This document shows positions 54,552-64,000 of a stretch of DNA of 64,000 nt, piece after piece (position 1 is the first letter of the stretch; every line of letters starts with the position of its first letter). The position numbers and the translations under genes are program-made. The stretch covers positions 1-64,000 of the forward strand of contig CALTZA010000006.1 of NCBI GenBank assembly GCA_943913655.1, read 5' to 3'. The notes below the pieces were generated by a model, which did no database searches, was not told the DNA's origin, and was given only the letters and a program-made list of their open reading frames with translations. Source of the stretch: an uncultured Francisella sp. Its GTDB lineage: Bacteria; Pseudomonadota; Gammaproteobacteria; Burkholderiales; Neisseriaceae.

Positions 54552-55991
54552 TCAGCGCTTTTTAATAGAAACTTGTCGTCTTGTGGGATTCAAGCGCTTC
54601 CCTACCTCTTTTTTTGCAATTCGTTTACTACGCATTTCATGACGTAAGGTTCGTTGTTTGCCTATTCCTTTATTCTTATCATCATAAGGGTTCTTGGTAA
54701 TGACATAATTAATCTTAATTGGAGTACCCTGTAAATCAAAAGCCTTACTCAGATATTTGCTCAGATAACGCGTGTAGTTTTCTGATACTTTATCCAATGA
54801 GTTACCATGAATGATTATAGTAGGAGGGTTATTTCCTCCTTGATGTGCATAACGCATCTTAGGTCGAAAACCAGCCTTTTGAGGCGGTGCTTGTTTTTCA
54901 ATTGCCATGTGCAATAAACGAGTCAGCTGCGGTGTAGATAGTTTTCTGAAAGCGGAATCATAAGCTTTTTTCACTGATTTTAATAACTTATTGACTCCAT
55001 CACCTTTTAAGGCTGATATTTCCAATACTTTGGCATAATCTAGAAAATATAACTTTCTTAAAATACCTTTCTTAATTTGTTCTGCTTCCCTTTTGGACAA
55101 CAAATCCCATTTATTCAATACAATCACACAAGCTTTACCAAGTTGATCAGTAAACCCTGCTAAAGTAGCATCTTGCTCTGCGATAGCTTCACTAGCATCC
55201 AATACTAAAACAACTACGTTACATTGCTCAATGGCGCGTAGAGATTTTAATACTGAGAATTTCTCAATGACTTCTTTCACTCTGCCTTTTCGTCTTACTC
55301 CTGCGGTATCAATCACACGATAATGTTGTCCCTTTTTTACAAAATCTACTAGAACCGCATCACGCGTAGTCCCTGCTTCACTTGAAGTAATCAGGCGGTT
55401 TTCACCAATTAATGCATTAACCAGAGTTGATTTACCGACATTCGGTCTACCAATTACAGCAAAACAAGGACGCTGCACAATGACTTGTTCATCCATGCAA
55501 GTAAAGGGTGCAAGAATATCATTGATCAACTCGCCTACTCCCTCATTATGTGCAGCTGAAATTACATAAGGCTCTCCTAATCCCAAACGATAAAATTCAG
55601 TTTTGGCTAATTCTCGCGATAAGCCTTCAGCTTTATTAATGACCACGTGCACAGGAGATGTTTGACAGCGCAGTATCCGGGCGATTAATTCATCTTGTGT
55701 ATGTAAACCAGCGCGTGCATCGAGAAGAAATATTATTGCGTCAGCTTCTTCAATAGCCAAACGCGTTTGTTTGTCTATCTCACACACAAGTCCATCATCT
55801 TCAGCTGGTTGAAAACCACCGGTATCAACTACTAGATAAGGTTTGTCACCAACTTGACCATGACCATAATGCCGATCACGGGTTAAACCTGGTTGGTTAG
55901 CAACCAAGGCGTCCCTACTTTTAGTAAGGGCATTAAAAAGCGTCGACTTACCAACATTGGGTCGTCCAACAATCACAATTGTCGGTTTCAT
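54552..55991 (-). CDS. der: Ribosome-associated GTPase Der (EngA)
   Basis: Tandem-GTPase ribosome assembly factor. Two G1 motifs (GRPNVGKSTLF and GRPNVGKSTLV) are followed by G3 (DTGGFQPAED; DTAGVRRKG) and the second G4 NKWD, with the C-terminal KH-like domain after them. The extreme C-terminus is basic. At 479 residues it is full length. It overlaps yfgM by 4 bases, so bamB, normally between them, is absent. Confidence 0.96.
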   Translation of the reverse strand: MKPTIVIVGRPNVGKSTLFNALTKSRDALVANQPGLTRDRHYGHGQVGDKPYLVVDTGGFQPAEDDGLVCEIDKQTRLAIEEADAIIFLLDARAGLHTQDELIARILRCQTSPVHVVINKAEGLSRELAKTEFYRLGLGEPYVISAAHNEGVGELINDILAPFTCMDEQVIVQRPCFAVIGRPNVGKSTLVNALIGENRLITSSEAGTTRDAVLVDFVKKGQHYRVIDTAGVRRKGRVKEVIEKFSVLKSLRAIEQCNVVVLVLDASEAIAEQDATLAGFTDQLGKACVIVLNKWDLLSKREAEQIKKGILRKLYFLDYAKVLEISALKGDGVNKLLKSVKKAYDSAFRKLSTPQLTRLLHMAIEKQAPPQKAGFRPKMRYAHQGGNNPPTIIIHGNSLDKVSENYTRYLSKYLSKAFDLQGTPIKINYVITKNPYDDKNKGIGKQRTLRHEMRSKRIAKKEVGKRLNPTRRQVSIKKR

Positions 55992-56647
55992 TGAGTCAGA
56001 TTAATGATTTTTTTAGCTTCAATCTGTGAACGGATTTGTTCAATATCTTCTTTACTCACCACCGGATTTGGTTTGGGTAAAGTAGCAATGGCCTGATTAT
56101 AAGCAGCTACTGCTAACTTTTTATCACCTTTGGCTATATAGATATCACCACGCAAATCATTTAGTAAAAAGTCTAATTCTGGAGCAACCTTTTTGTCCGT
56201 CAAACGTAAAGCTTCATCAAACTTTTTTTCACTTAATTTAACATTTACCAAATTAATAACCGCAGACACATGAACGAACTCATCATGTTGATGATCATAT
56301 ACCCACTGAAAATGACGTTCTGCATCAGTAAGTCGACCATTGTAAAATGCCAATAGGCCTTCAGTAGTAGTGGCAATACTGGCAGCTGGAGTGTCAGCGT
56401 AATTATCTTGTAAAATCTGCAAAGTTTTAAGAGCTTCACCCTCTTTTTTATGTTGCATTTGAGTCTGATAGGTAATTAACAGATCCGTGGCTTGCTCATT
56501 TTTATTGTGTCGATAATTACTCAAAGCCACAAAACATAAATAGACCAACGCCACACACAATAGGACTAAAACACACCACTTTAAGCCCCCATGCCAAATG
56601 CTCTTAACCCGCTCTAATTCTTCTTGTTGTTGCAAATCTAGTGCCAT
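55988..56647 (-). CDS. yfgM: YfgM family TPR protein
   Basis: A membrane-anchored periplasmic TPR protein that is an ancillary SecYEG partner in E. coli. The hydrophobic helix is at residues about 22-45 (WCVLVLLCVALVYLCFVAL) and the TPR region follows (GLLAFYNGRLTDAERHFQ). It is 219 residues. It sits 4 bases after hisS and overlaps der. Confidence 0.9.
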   Translation of the reverse strand: MALDLQQQEELERVKSIWHGGLKWCVLVLLCVALVYLCFVALSNYRHNKNEQATDLLITYQTQMQHKKEGEALKTLQILQDNYADTPAASIATTTEGLLAFYNGRLTDAERHFQWVYDHQHDEFVHVSAVINLVNVKLSEKKFDEALRLTDKKVAPELDFLLNDLRGDIYIAKGDKKLAVAAYNQAIATLPKPNPVVSKEDIEQIRSQIEAKKIINLTQ

Positions 56648-56651
56648 ATTT

Positions 56652-57968
56652 TCATTCTATCCATTGATATAGGGCCTGTGAAAGCATTTCAGGCTCACCA
56701 CTTGCCTCAAACTCTCGTTGCCCTTGCCTACCCGTCAGATCTTTGATATTGATGACATGATTTTTTACTTCTTCTTCACCAATAATCAAAGCATAGCGAG
56801 CACCAAATTTATTTGCCTTTTGAAACTGAGAACTCATTTTTTGACTGCTAAAAAAAGGTATATAAATCTGCCAACCCTTTTGGCGTAACATAGTAGCATA
56901 TCTTAAACCTTTATTTAACGCCTCATCTCCCTGACTAATTAAATAAAAAACTGTATTTTTTACTTTTGTTTGTGAATAAGAAGTGGTTGGTTTAGAAAAA
57001 TTCTTCTGCTGTTGCAAAAGTAGAACTAAACGCTCCATCCCCAAAGCAAAACCGGTTCCTGGCACATCATTCTTACTGCCTAAAGCAGAAAGTAAACCAT
57101 TGTAGCGTCCCCCAGCGCACAAAGTCGCTTGACTACCCAATTGATCAGTCACCCATTCAAAAACAGTATGATTATAATAATCTAAGCCACGCACCAAACG
57201 AGGATTTTCTTGGTAAGGAATGTTTAGAGCGTGTAAGCCTTCTTTAAGCTGATCATAAAAAATCAAAGAAGGACTGTTTTTTACTAAAGAATCAATCAGT
57301 TTAGGAGAATCTTCGCATATCCTTTGCAAGGCAGGATTCTTGCTATCCAAGATACGTAAAGGATTGGTAGTCAAACGACGTCGACTATCTTCATCAAGAA
57401 TTGACGCATAAGTCCTTAAATAACTGATCAAACTGTGTCGATATCGCTGCCTCTCTTCATAAGTACCTAAGGTATTAATCTGTAGAGTAATTTGATCGTT
57501 TATTCCCAAGCGCCGCCATAATTCATAAATCATAGCCAAAAGTTCAATATCTGCTTGAACCTTTGCAAAACCTAACACCTCTACTCCGAATTGATGAAAC
57601 TGCCGATAGCGCCCCTTTTGTGGCCGTTCACGCCGAAACATCGGTCCATAGTACCATAACTTGCGCGGACCATTATAAAGATAATTATGCTCTATTACTG
57701 CACGTAATACAGAAGCAGTGCCTTCTGGACGCAAAACAACCTGCTCTTCTGACTGATCAACAAAACGGTACATCTCTTTACCTACTATATCAGTTTCTTC
57801 TCCAACTGAACGGGCAAACAATTCATACATTTCTAAAATAGGGGTGCGTATCTCACCATAGGCATAAAGCGCAATCCATTCTCGTAAAACACTCTCTAGC
57901 GCTTGCCAGATGCTAAGTTCTTCTGGCAATAAATCCTGCATACCTGTTAATAGATGATATTTTTTCAT
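56652..57968 (-). CDS. hisS: Histidyl-tRNA synthetase
   Basis: Class II synthetase. Motif 1 region LLTGMQDLLPEELSIW, motif 2 RFRQFHQFGVEVLG-like (RYRQFHQFGVEVLG), the histidine signatures VRGLDYYNHTVFEW and the LCAGGRYNGLLSALG motif are intact. A GTG three codons upstream is in frame; ATG 57968 is preferred by length. 438 residues. It lies between ispG and yfgM as in betaproteobacteria. Confidence 0.96.
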   Translation of the reverse strand: MKKYHLLTGMQDLLPEELSIWQALESVLREWIALYAYGEIRTPILEMYELFARSVGEETDIVGKEMYRFVDQSEEQVVLRPEGTASVLRAVIEHNYLYNGPRKLWYYGPMFRRERPQKGRYRQFHQFGVEVLGFAKVQADIELLAMIYELWRRLGINDQITLQINTLGTYEERQRYRHSLISYLRTYASILDEDSRRRLTTNPLRILDSKNPALQRICEDSPKLIDSLVKNSPSLIFYDQLKEGLHALNIPYQENPRLVRGLDYYNHTVFEWVTDQLGSQATLCAGGRYNGLLSALGSKNDVPGTGFALGMERLVLLLQQQKNFSKPTTSYSQTKVKNTVFYLISQGDEALNKGLRYATMLRQKGWQIYIPFFSSQKMSSQFQKANKFGARYALIIGEEEVKNHVINIKDLTGRQGQREFEASGEPEMLSQALYQWIE

Positions 57969-57978
57969 AAATAACACT

Positions 57979-59217
57979 TCAATTAACTGTTTGGATGGTT
58001 GTTGCGTTAGGTAATGGATAATGGGTATTTACATAGTCTTTTAAAATAGCAATGAATTCTCTCACCAAACCTTCACCACGTAAAGTAATTGTTTTTTTAC
58101 CATCAACGTATACAGGAGCAACTGGCACCTCTCCCGCGCCTGGCAAACTAATACCAATATTGGCTAATTTACTTTCACCAGGACCATTGACTACACAGCC
58201 CATCACTGCCACCTTCATATTTTCAACACCAGGATGAATCTTCTGCCAGATAGGCATTTGCTGTTCTAGATAAGCTTGGATTTCTAAAGCCATTTTTTGA
58301 AAAAAAATACTAGTAGTGCGCCCACAACCAGGACAAGCTGTAACAGAAGGCATAAAGCTACGTAGATCCATGCTCTGTAACAATTCTTGTGCAACTTTTA
58401 CTTCTTTGGTCCTAGGCTCTCCTGGAATAGGAGTTAAAGATAAACGAATGGTGTCTCCAATCCCTTCTTGCAGCAAAATAGCTAAAGCTGCACTCGAAGC
58501 CACAATTCCTTTACTACCCAAACCAGCTTCCGTTAAACCCAAATGCAGGGGATAAACACAGCGAGAAGCTAATTCACGATATACCGATATCAACTGCTGC
58601 ACTTTACTTACCTTGCAGGAAAGAATAATTTTTTCCGCAGGTAACCCAATCTTTCTTGCACGCCCTGCAGATTCTAATGCAGAAATCACTAAACCCTTTT
58701 CTACCATTGCCTCATTGTTCAACGGCTGAGCTAATTGACGGTTGTCATCCATTAAGCGGTTCAACACTTTTTTATCTAAGCTTCCCCAATTTACTCCTAT
58801 ACGAATCACTTTGTCATTTTTTATTGCTTGTTCAATCATAAAGGCAAATTTATCATCACCATGACTACCTTGAGCAACATTTCCTGGATTGATACGATAT
58901 TTATCCAAAGCCTGTCCACATCCCGGATAATCTCGCAGTAAACGATCTCCATTAAAATGAAAATCACCCACCAAAGGAAGTTTTTCATACCCCTTGGCTA
59001 TTAACTGATCTTTAATCGCTTCTAACTGAGAAGCTGCCTCAGCAGTGTTCACAGTTAGGCGCACTAATTCGGAACCAGCATCAGCTAATTGAATAATTTG
59101 ACTAACAGTAGCTTTTATATTAGCGGTATCAGTATTAGTCATTGATTGCACACGCACAGGGTAAGCAGAACCTAGCCATAGTGAGCCTATTTTGATCTGA
59201 ACCGTTGGGCGACGCAC
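57979..59217 (-). CDS. ispG: 4-hydroxy-3-methylbut-2-enyl diphosphate synthase
   Basis: Iron-sulfur enzyme of the MEP isoprenoid pathway. The N-terminal TIM barrel has VRVQSMTNTDTANI; the 4Fe-4S cysteines lie in ACPGCGRTT and GCVVNGPGE. It is 412 residues. The stop lies a few bases before hisS. Confidence 0.96.
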   Translation of the reverse strand: MRRPTVQIKIGSLWLGSAYPVRVQSMTNTDTANIKATVSQIIQLADAGSELVRLTVNTAEAASQLEAIKDQLIAKGYEKLPLVGDFHFNGDRLLRDYPGCGQALDKYRINPGNVAQGSHGDDKFAFMIEQAIKNDKVIRIGVNWGSLDKKVLNRLMDDNRQLAQPLNNEAMVEKGLVISALESAGRARKIGLPAEKIILSCKVSKVQQLISVYRELASRCVYPLHLGLTEAGLGSKGIVASSAALAILLQEGIGDTIRLSLTPIPGEPRTKEVKVAQELLQSMDLRSFMPSVTACPGCGRTTSIFFQKMALEIQAYLEQQMPIWQKIHPGVENMKVAVMGCVVNGPGESKLANIGISLPGAGEVPVAPVYVDGKKTITLRGEGLVREFIAILKDYVNTHYPLPNATTIQTVN

Positions 59218-59237
59218 TAGATATGTTCCTTGTTAAT

Positions 59238-59999
59238 CTAATGAAGTAACTGCCAAGTTTCTTTGGCATACGGAAAGTATTTTTTCAGTTGATTAATATA
59301 ATATTGGCGCAAATCATTATCATGTAAATGATCAGCCAATCGCACAGCAAAAGACAGATCTTCTGGCCTAGGAGGAGGATTTAATTCGTCATAACGATCT
59401 AAATATTGTTTGGCCTTAATATAGTGACCTTGCATATCGTAAAGTCGTGCCATTTCTAAAAAACTATAAGGAAAATTAGGAGCAGCTGCCATGGCTTGAC
59501 GTAACATCTCCTTAGCCTGATCATATTGCCCAAGACGGGACAAGCAGATGCCCTTATTCATATAAGCAACTTGAATATTTGGGTTGGTTAAATCAGCAGC
59601 TGCTCGATCAAAATATGCTAAAGATCCTCCCGGATTTTTTAATGAATCACAAACAAACCAACCGTAAGCATTATTAATTTCAGCATTGTGCGGCGACAAT
59701 GACAAAGCTTTACTATATGCACTTTGCGCTGCGATATTATTTTTCATGCTTTGATAGATGTAGGCCTGTGCCATCCAAGAAGCAAAACGACTGTTATCAA
59801 GAGCAATCGCCTCATTGATGGTATTAATAGCAGAACGATAATTTCTGCTTTTGGCAAGCTCAATGGCCAAAACTGTTTTGGTATCAATCAAATTAGTTTT
59901 TTTCTCTTCAGGATTGGTTTTATCACGATCTAGGTTCCAAGAAGCGCAACCAGTCAACGTACTGAATAATAGCAAAAAAATCCAAACAGGTAATCTCAT
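59238..59999 (-). CDS. pilF: Type IV pilus biogenesis lipoprotein PilF/PilW
   Basis: Outer-membrane pilotin-like TPR lipoprotein needed for PilQ secretin assembly. The signal peptide ends in lipobox LTGC (residues 15-18). About six TPR-like helices follow (for example NNAYGWFVCDSLKNPGGSLA). 253 residues. It overlaps rlmN by 4 bases and precedes ispG. The symbol is also written pilW in Neisseria; it is unrelated to the PilW minor pilin at 51352. Confidence 0.9.
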   Translation of the reverse strand: MRLPVWIFLLLFSTLTGCASWNLDRDKTNPEEKKTNLIDTKTVLAIELAKSRNYRSAINTINEAIALDNSRFASWMAQAYIYQSMKNNIAAQSAYSKALSLSPHNAEINNAYGWFVCDSLKNPGGSLAYFDRAAADLTNPNIQVAYMNKGICLSRLGQYDQAKEMLRQAMAAAPNFPYSFLEMARLYDMQGHYIKAKQYLDRYDELNPPPRPEDLSFAVRLADHLHDNDLRQYYINQLKKYFPYAKETWQLLH

Positions 60000-61096
60000 A
60001 GACCCTCTCCTTGCCTTAATGAAATTGCATGATACTTCTTACTGCGAGTTCTTTTGTCTTTTACTCTCCCTACCAATTGACCACAAGCGGCATCAATCTC
60101 ATCCCCACGTGTTTTACGCACAGTCACCACCAGACCGGCTTCTTGTAATATCTCTTTAAATATCTGAATACTTTGCGGATGAGAACGTTTGAAATCAGAG
60201 TGAATGAAAGAATTAAAAGGAATTAAGTTAAATTTACAGGGTAGGTCTTTAACTAACTGCAATAAAACCTTGGCCTGAGACGGTTTATCGTTAACACCAT
60301 CAATCATAGTGTATTCAAAAGTAATGAAATCCCTAGGTGCTCTGGCTAAATATAGTTGACAGGTTTTCATTAACTCCTCCAAAGGATATTTTTTATTGAT
60401 GGGGACTAAAAAATCTCTTAACTCATTGGTTGGTGCATGTAAAGACACCGCAAGTGACACCGGGCATTCCTGTGCTAATTGTTTCATTTGCGGCAGTAGA
60501 CCAGAAGTGGAAACTGTTACCCGTCGTCTTGACAAACCATAAGCACGATCATCCAACATCAAGCTTAAAGCTGAAATAAGTGCTTGAAAATTGGCAAGCG
60601 GTTCCCCCATCCCCATCATTACCACGTTAGATACCACACGCTTATTTGTTAAGTTACCCATACGATAATTAGCCCACCATAGCTGGCCAATGATCTCATC
60701 TGCTGATAAATTACGATTAAATCCCTGTCTGCCAGTTGAACAAAAACTACAATTTAATGCACAACCAATTTGAGAAGAAATACATAAAGTATTTCTATCT
60801 CGCTCAGGAATATACACGCATTCCACTGCATTAGAAGCGTCTACTCCCAATAACCACTTAATAGTACCATCACTAGCTTTTTTTTCTAACTGTACCGGCG
60901 GAATTTTTACCATTCCTCTTTCATACAGTAATTTTCTAAATGATTTTGCTAAATCAGTCATTTGCTCAAAGTCTGTGATTTGATTTTGATGAATCCAATG
61001 CAAAAGTTGCTGAGCGCGAAAAGGCTTTTCACCCCATTCTTTTAAAAGCTCTATTAAAGGTAACTGAGCATAACCCAGTAAATTAATGCGTTCCAT
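59996..61096 (-). CDS. rlmN: Dual-specificity 23S rRNA/tRNA methyltransferase RlmN
   Basis: Radical SAM enzyme that methylates A2503 of 23S rRNA and A37 of tRNAs. The cluster motif is CALNCSFCSTG; the methyl-carrier Cys near the C-terminus is in DAACGQL. GMGEPLANF and SLHAPTNELR are family segments. 366 residues. It precedes pilF and follows ndk. Confidence 0.96.
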   Translation of the reverse strand: MERINLLGYAQLPLIELLKEWGEKPFRAQQLLHWIHQNQITDFEQMTDLAKSFRKLLYERGMVKIPPVQLEKKASDGTIKWLLGVDASNAVECVYIPERDRNTLCISSQIGCALNCSFCSTGRQGFNRNLSADEIIGQLWWANYRMGNLTNKRVVSNVVMMGMGEPLANFQALISALSLMLDDRAYGLSRRRVTVSTSGLLPQMKQLAQECPVSLAVSLHAPTNELRDFLVPINKKYPLEELMKTCQLYLARAPRDFITFEYTMIDGVNDKPSQAKVLLQLVKDLPCKFNLIPFNSFIHSDFKRSHPQSIQIFKEILQEAGLVVTVRKTRGDEIDAACGQLVGRVKDKRTRSKKYHAISLRQGEGL

Positions 61097-61107
61097 TTCA
61101 AACGTTA

Positions 61108-61533
61108 TTAATAAGAAAAAATCTCGTTCTCTTTAAAAAAATAATTGATTTCGATCTTTGCATTACTCAAACTATCTGAACCATGCACGGCATTAGCTTC
61201 TACAGAAGAAGCAAAATCATAACGAATGGTACCTTCTTTGGCTTTTTTTGGATCAGTAGCTCCCATTAATTCGCGATTCACTGCCACTGCATTTTCTCCT
61301 TCTAACACTTGGATAACTACTGGCCCAGAGATCATATACTGAACTAAATCTGCAAAAAAGGACTTATCTTGATGGACGGCATAAAAACCTTCAGCCTCCT
61401 CTTTTGTCAGTTGCTTCATCTTCAGGGCAACAATTCTTAAACTATTTTCCTCAAAGCGGCTTTCAATTTGTCCAATCACATTTTTTGCCACTGCATCCGG
61501 CTTAATAATTGACAAAGTTCTCTCAGCTGCCAT
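61108..61533 (-). CDS. ndk: Nucleoside diphosphate kinase
   Basis: Transfers gamma phosphate between nucleotides. ERTLSIIKPDAVAKNVIG is the N-terminus, GPVVIQVLEGENAV the central strand, and the phosphorylated His lies in NAVHGSDS. 141 residues, full length. 11 bases before rlmN. Confidence 0.97.
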   Translation of the reverse strand: MAAERTLSIIKPDAVAKNVIGQIESRFEENSLRIVALKMKQLTKEEAEGFYAVHQDKSFFADLVQYMISGPVVIQVLEGENAVAVNRELMGATDPKKAKEGTIRYDFASSVEANAVHGSDSLSNAKIEINYFFKENEIFSY

Positions 61534-61579
61534 GCCCCCCCCTTTAACTGATATGTTTGCAAATAAGAGTTTTATCTTA

Positions 61580-62692
61580 TCATTTCATCTGTAAATGCGG
61601 TAGATCCATGTAACTTTTAGTCTGCATTTCCCGCATACGACTTACGGTACGCACATATTCCTCTGCAAACTGACCTTCTGTATAAAGCTCTTCAGGAGGA
61701 GTTTCCATAGTCACCGCTACTTTGACATGGCAATCATAAAAAATATCAAACAACCAGGTTAGTCGACGTGCTTCTTGTTGCTGATTAGCGCTTAGCTTTT
61801 TCACACCAGAGATAAATACATAGGAGTAGCATTTAGCTAACTCTAAATAATCTCTCTGCGATCGAGGCTTGCAACAAAGCTCCTCAAAACCAAACCAAAT
61901 AGCGTTATCACTACTTTTCTTGGCTTGTACAGAATGACCTAAAATTGTTAAACAAGGATCAATTGCTACTTTACCTTCACTGACTCTAAGAAATAATTCA
62001 TCAAGATGCTTTTCCTGATCTGCATCAAGACCCTGTAAAAAAAACCCTGTCTGATCAAAATGAGTCTGCCGGTAATCAGTTCCCCCATCTACATTAATAA
62101 TATGAAAACACCTTTCAAGTAATGCAATCGTTGGTAAGAAACTAGAACGGTTTAATCCCTGCTCATAAAGTTTATTGGGCGGAAAATTAGAAGTAACAAC
62201 TATGACCATATGATGCGCCAACATTGATTCAAGTAAGCGTCCAAGGATCATTGCATCGGCAATATCACTCACATGAAATTCATCAAAACATAAAACACGA
62301 TAGTCAGAAGCAAATTTCTTAGCTATAGTGATCAATGGATCTTGATGATGTTTATATTCCCGCATTTTTTGATGCACTTCTTCCATAAAAGCGTGAAAAT
62401 GAATACGTTTTTTATTACTAATGGGCAAACATTGAAAAAAAGCATTCATTAAAAAGCTTTTACCACGTCCAACGCCGCCCCACAGATAAATGCTTTGCGG
62501 AACTGCCTTACTAATCAAACCAATGCGTCTTAATAAGGATTTATGTTCATAATTAATAATCGCCTGCCATAACCCATCCAAAACCGTAATAGCGCGGCGT
62601 TGCGCTACATCAATCACAAAATGTGACTTCTGCGCAATTTTTTCATACCAAGCAAGGGGGCACAACTCTTTAGCTATAACTTCTGCATGCAT
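61580..62692 (-). CDS. zapE: Cell division protein ZapE
   Basis: AFG1-like ATPase that affects the Z-ring. Walker A is WGGVGRGKSFLMNAFF, and HFHAFMEEVH, LCFDEFHVSDIADAMIL and VVTSNFPPNKLYEQGLNR match the family. 370 residues. It is 4 bases after proS, an unusual pairing. Confidence 0.93.
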   Translation of the reverse strand: MHAEVIAKELCPLAWYEKIAQKSHFVIDVAQRRAITVLDGLWQAIINYEHKSLLRRIGLISKAVPQSIYLWGGVGRGKSFLMNAFFQCLPISNKKRIHFHAFMEEVHQKMREYKHHQDPLITIAKKFASDYRVLCFDEFHVSDIADAMILGRLLESMLAHHMVIVVTSNFPPNKLYEQGLNRSSFLPTIALLERCFHIINVDGGTDYRQTHFDQTGFFLQGLDADQEKHLDELFLRVSEGKVAIDPCLTILGHSVQAKKSSDNAIWFGFEELCCKPRSQRDYLELAKCYSYVFISGVKKLSANQQQEARRLTWLFDIFYDCHVKVAVTMETPPEELYTEGQFAEEYVRTVSRMREMQTKSYMDLPHLQMK

Positions 62693-62696
62693 TGAT

Positions 62697-64000
62697 CTAT
62701 ACCTTGTTTATCAAATTAAGAAGATGAGAAAGAATATTTTCTGTATTGATCTTTTCTATTTGATCAAGACCACGTTGCTGATATTCAATCACACCTTTCT
62801 CTAAATTTTTGGCACCAATAACAAGACGATGAGGAATGCCAATAAGCTCTGAGTCATTCAATAATACTCCTGCTCGTTCATCGCGATCATCCAGTAAGAC
62901 TTCTAGCCCAGCACTCATTAATTCTTGATACAGTTGATCACTATATTGCTTTACCAAAGCACTTTTATGGTAACTCATAGGCACAATCACCACAGCAAAT
63001 GGCGCCAAGGCTAACGGCCAAATAATTCCTTTGTCATCATGATTTTGCTCGATACTCGCTGCCATCACCCGGCTAATGCCTAAGCCATAGCAACCCATCT
63101 TTATTGTCTTAGAATGACCATCTTGATCTAAAAATTTAACTTGCATTGCTTGACTGTACTGATCTCCTAGCTCAAATATGTGTCCTACTTCAATACCACG
63201 AGCCAGTTTTAATGTGCCTTGTCCATCTGGTGAGGGATCCCCTTCCTCTGCATTGCGCATATCCACAAACTGCGGCTCAGTACTATCTCTGCCAAAATTA
63301 AAACCCAGATAATGGTGATCCTTTTGATTGGCTCCAACTACCCAATCACTTCCCTTCTCCAATGCATAATCAGCATATACTAATCCCTTAAAACCAAACG
63401 GTCCTAAAAAGCCACCTTCTGAGTTAAAAAAATCTTGTAACATCTCCTCAGAACAAAAACGTAACGGCCCCTTAACGCCCTTAAGATGACTGGCTTTGAT
63501 TTCATTTAACTGATGGTCTCCACGCAGTAATAACAGAACCGGAATATCTTTTTCACCTTCCACAACAATAGCTTTGATAGTACGCTCAATAGAAATATGT
63601 AAATAAGCCACCAAAGCATTAATAGTCTTAACCCCTGGTGTTGCCTTTAACTGCAATATTTCATTTGCCGGTCTGCGTTCTCCCGATGAGCGAGAAAGAG
63701 GTGTCAGTTCAATATTAGCCGCATAGTCAGATACAGTACTATAGGCAATGAGGTCTTCGCCATTTTTAGCAATCACTTGAAACTCATGGGAAGAAGAACC
63801 GCCAATAGTACCGTTATCCGCTGCAACAGCGCGAAATTTTAGACCCATACGTTTGAAGATATTACTGTAACATGTATACATTTTCTGATAAGTTTCACGC
63901 AAAGAAGCCTCATCAGCATGAAAAGAGTAGCCATCTTTCATAATAAATTCACGTGCACGCATCACCCCAAAACGAGGTCGAATCTCATCACGAAATTTCA
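62697..64000 (-). CDS. proS: Prolyl-tRNA synthetase, N-terminus outside window
   Basis: The open frame continues past base 64000: the last visible codons read KFRDEIRPRFGVMRAREF, the motif 2 region, so the N-terminal catalytic part with motif 1 is outside. The bacterial-type editing insert lies in the middle (IIVEGEKDIPVLLL-like VVEGEKDIPVLLLLRGDH), and motif 3 GCYGLGISRVMAA with the C-terminal anticodon domain (LLDDRDERAGV) is near the end. An internal ATG at 63965 is not the true start. At least 434 residues are visible. Confidence 0.96.
   Translation of the reverse strand, partial: KFRDEIRPRFGVMRAREFIMKDGYSFHADEASLRETYQKMYTCYSNIFKRMGLKFRAVAADNGTIGGSSSHEFQVIAKNGEDLIAYSTVSDYAANIELTPLSRSSGERRPANEILQLKATPGVKTINALVAYLHISIERTIKAIVVEGEKDIPVLLLLRGDHQLNEIKASHLKGVKGPLRFCSEEMLQDFFNSEGGFLGPFGFKGLVYADYALEKGSDWVVGANQKDHHYLGFNFGRDSTEPQFVDMRNAEEGDPSPDGQGTLKLARGIEVGHIFELGDQYSQAMQVKFLDQDGHSKTIKMGCYGLGISRVMAASIEQNHDDKGIIWPLALAPFAVVIVPMSYHKSALVKQYSDQLYQELMSAGLEVLLDDRDERAGVLLNDSELIGIPHRLVIGAKNLEKGVIEYQQRGLDQIEKINTENILSHLLNLINKV

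Overview
The window is a gene-dense, AT-rich stretch of a bacterial chromosome from a proteobacterium, most likely a betaproteobacterium or a close relative. The evidence is gene order: rpsF-priB-rpsR-rplI, ndk-rlmN-pilW-ispG-hisS-yfgM-der-hfq, argH divergent from an AlgZ/LytS-type kinase, and the rpmH-rnpA-yidD-yidC cluster divergent from dnaA-dnaN-gyrB. The AT bias, three clearly decaying genes with recognisable parents (a class V aminotransferase, a sirtuin and hisA) and missing members of conserved clusters (bamB, pilY1, mnmE) suggest a host-associated bacterium undergoing genome reduction. The exact taxon cannot be settled from this window.

Layout. 1-4718 (minus): an unrecognised secreted protein cut by the window edge, acnB and argH. 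4778-8476 (plus): a LytS-like kinase, an aminotransferase pseudogene that runs into the start of queH, and a YceI protein. 8639-12752 (minus): thiL, pgpA, phoB, phoR and queC as one overlapping unit. 12871-18898: prfC (plus) facing a minus block of DUF2062 gene, dcd, rdgC and a Zn/Mn ABC importer. 19094-21632: sixA, ubiB and ridA. 21742-26546 (minus): sirtuin pseudogene, grxB, recR, ybaB, dnaX and mltB. 26678-28075: rplI-rpsR-priB-rpsF. 28164-36178 (minus): OPT transporter, ylqF, rapZ, hisA pseudogene and pqiABC. 36358-44069: gyrB, dnaN and dnaA on minus, diverging from rpmH-rnpA-yidD-yidC on plus; this is the classic replication-origin neighbourhood. 44321-53847: purL (minus), dnaB (plus) and five type IV minor-pilin-like genes. 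54171-64000 (minus): hfq, der, yfgM, hisS, ispG, pilW, rlmN, ndk, zapE and the 3' part of proS.

The best single observation is in dnaX. An uninterrupted run of nine A residues on the coding strand sits where the frame must slip back by one to join the gamma-length product to an in-frame tau C-terminal domain. This looks like programmed frameshifting or transcriptional slippage rather than a broken gene. No CRISPR array, insertion sequence, prophage, rRNA or tRNA gene was recognised. The window is mostly core genome, and I did not find a wholly new multigene system.
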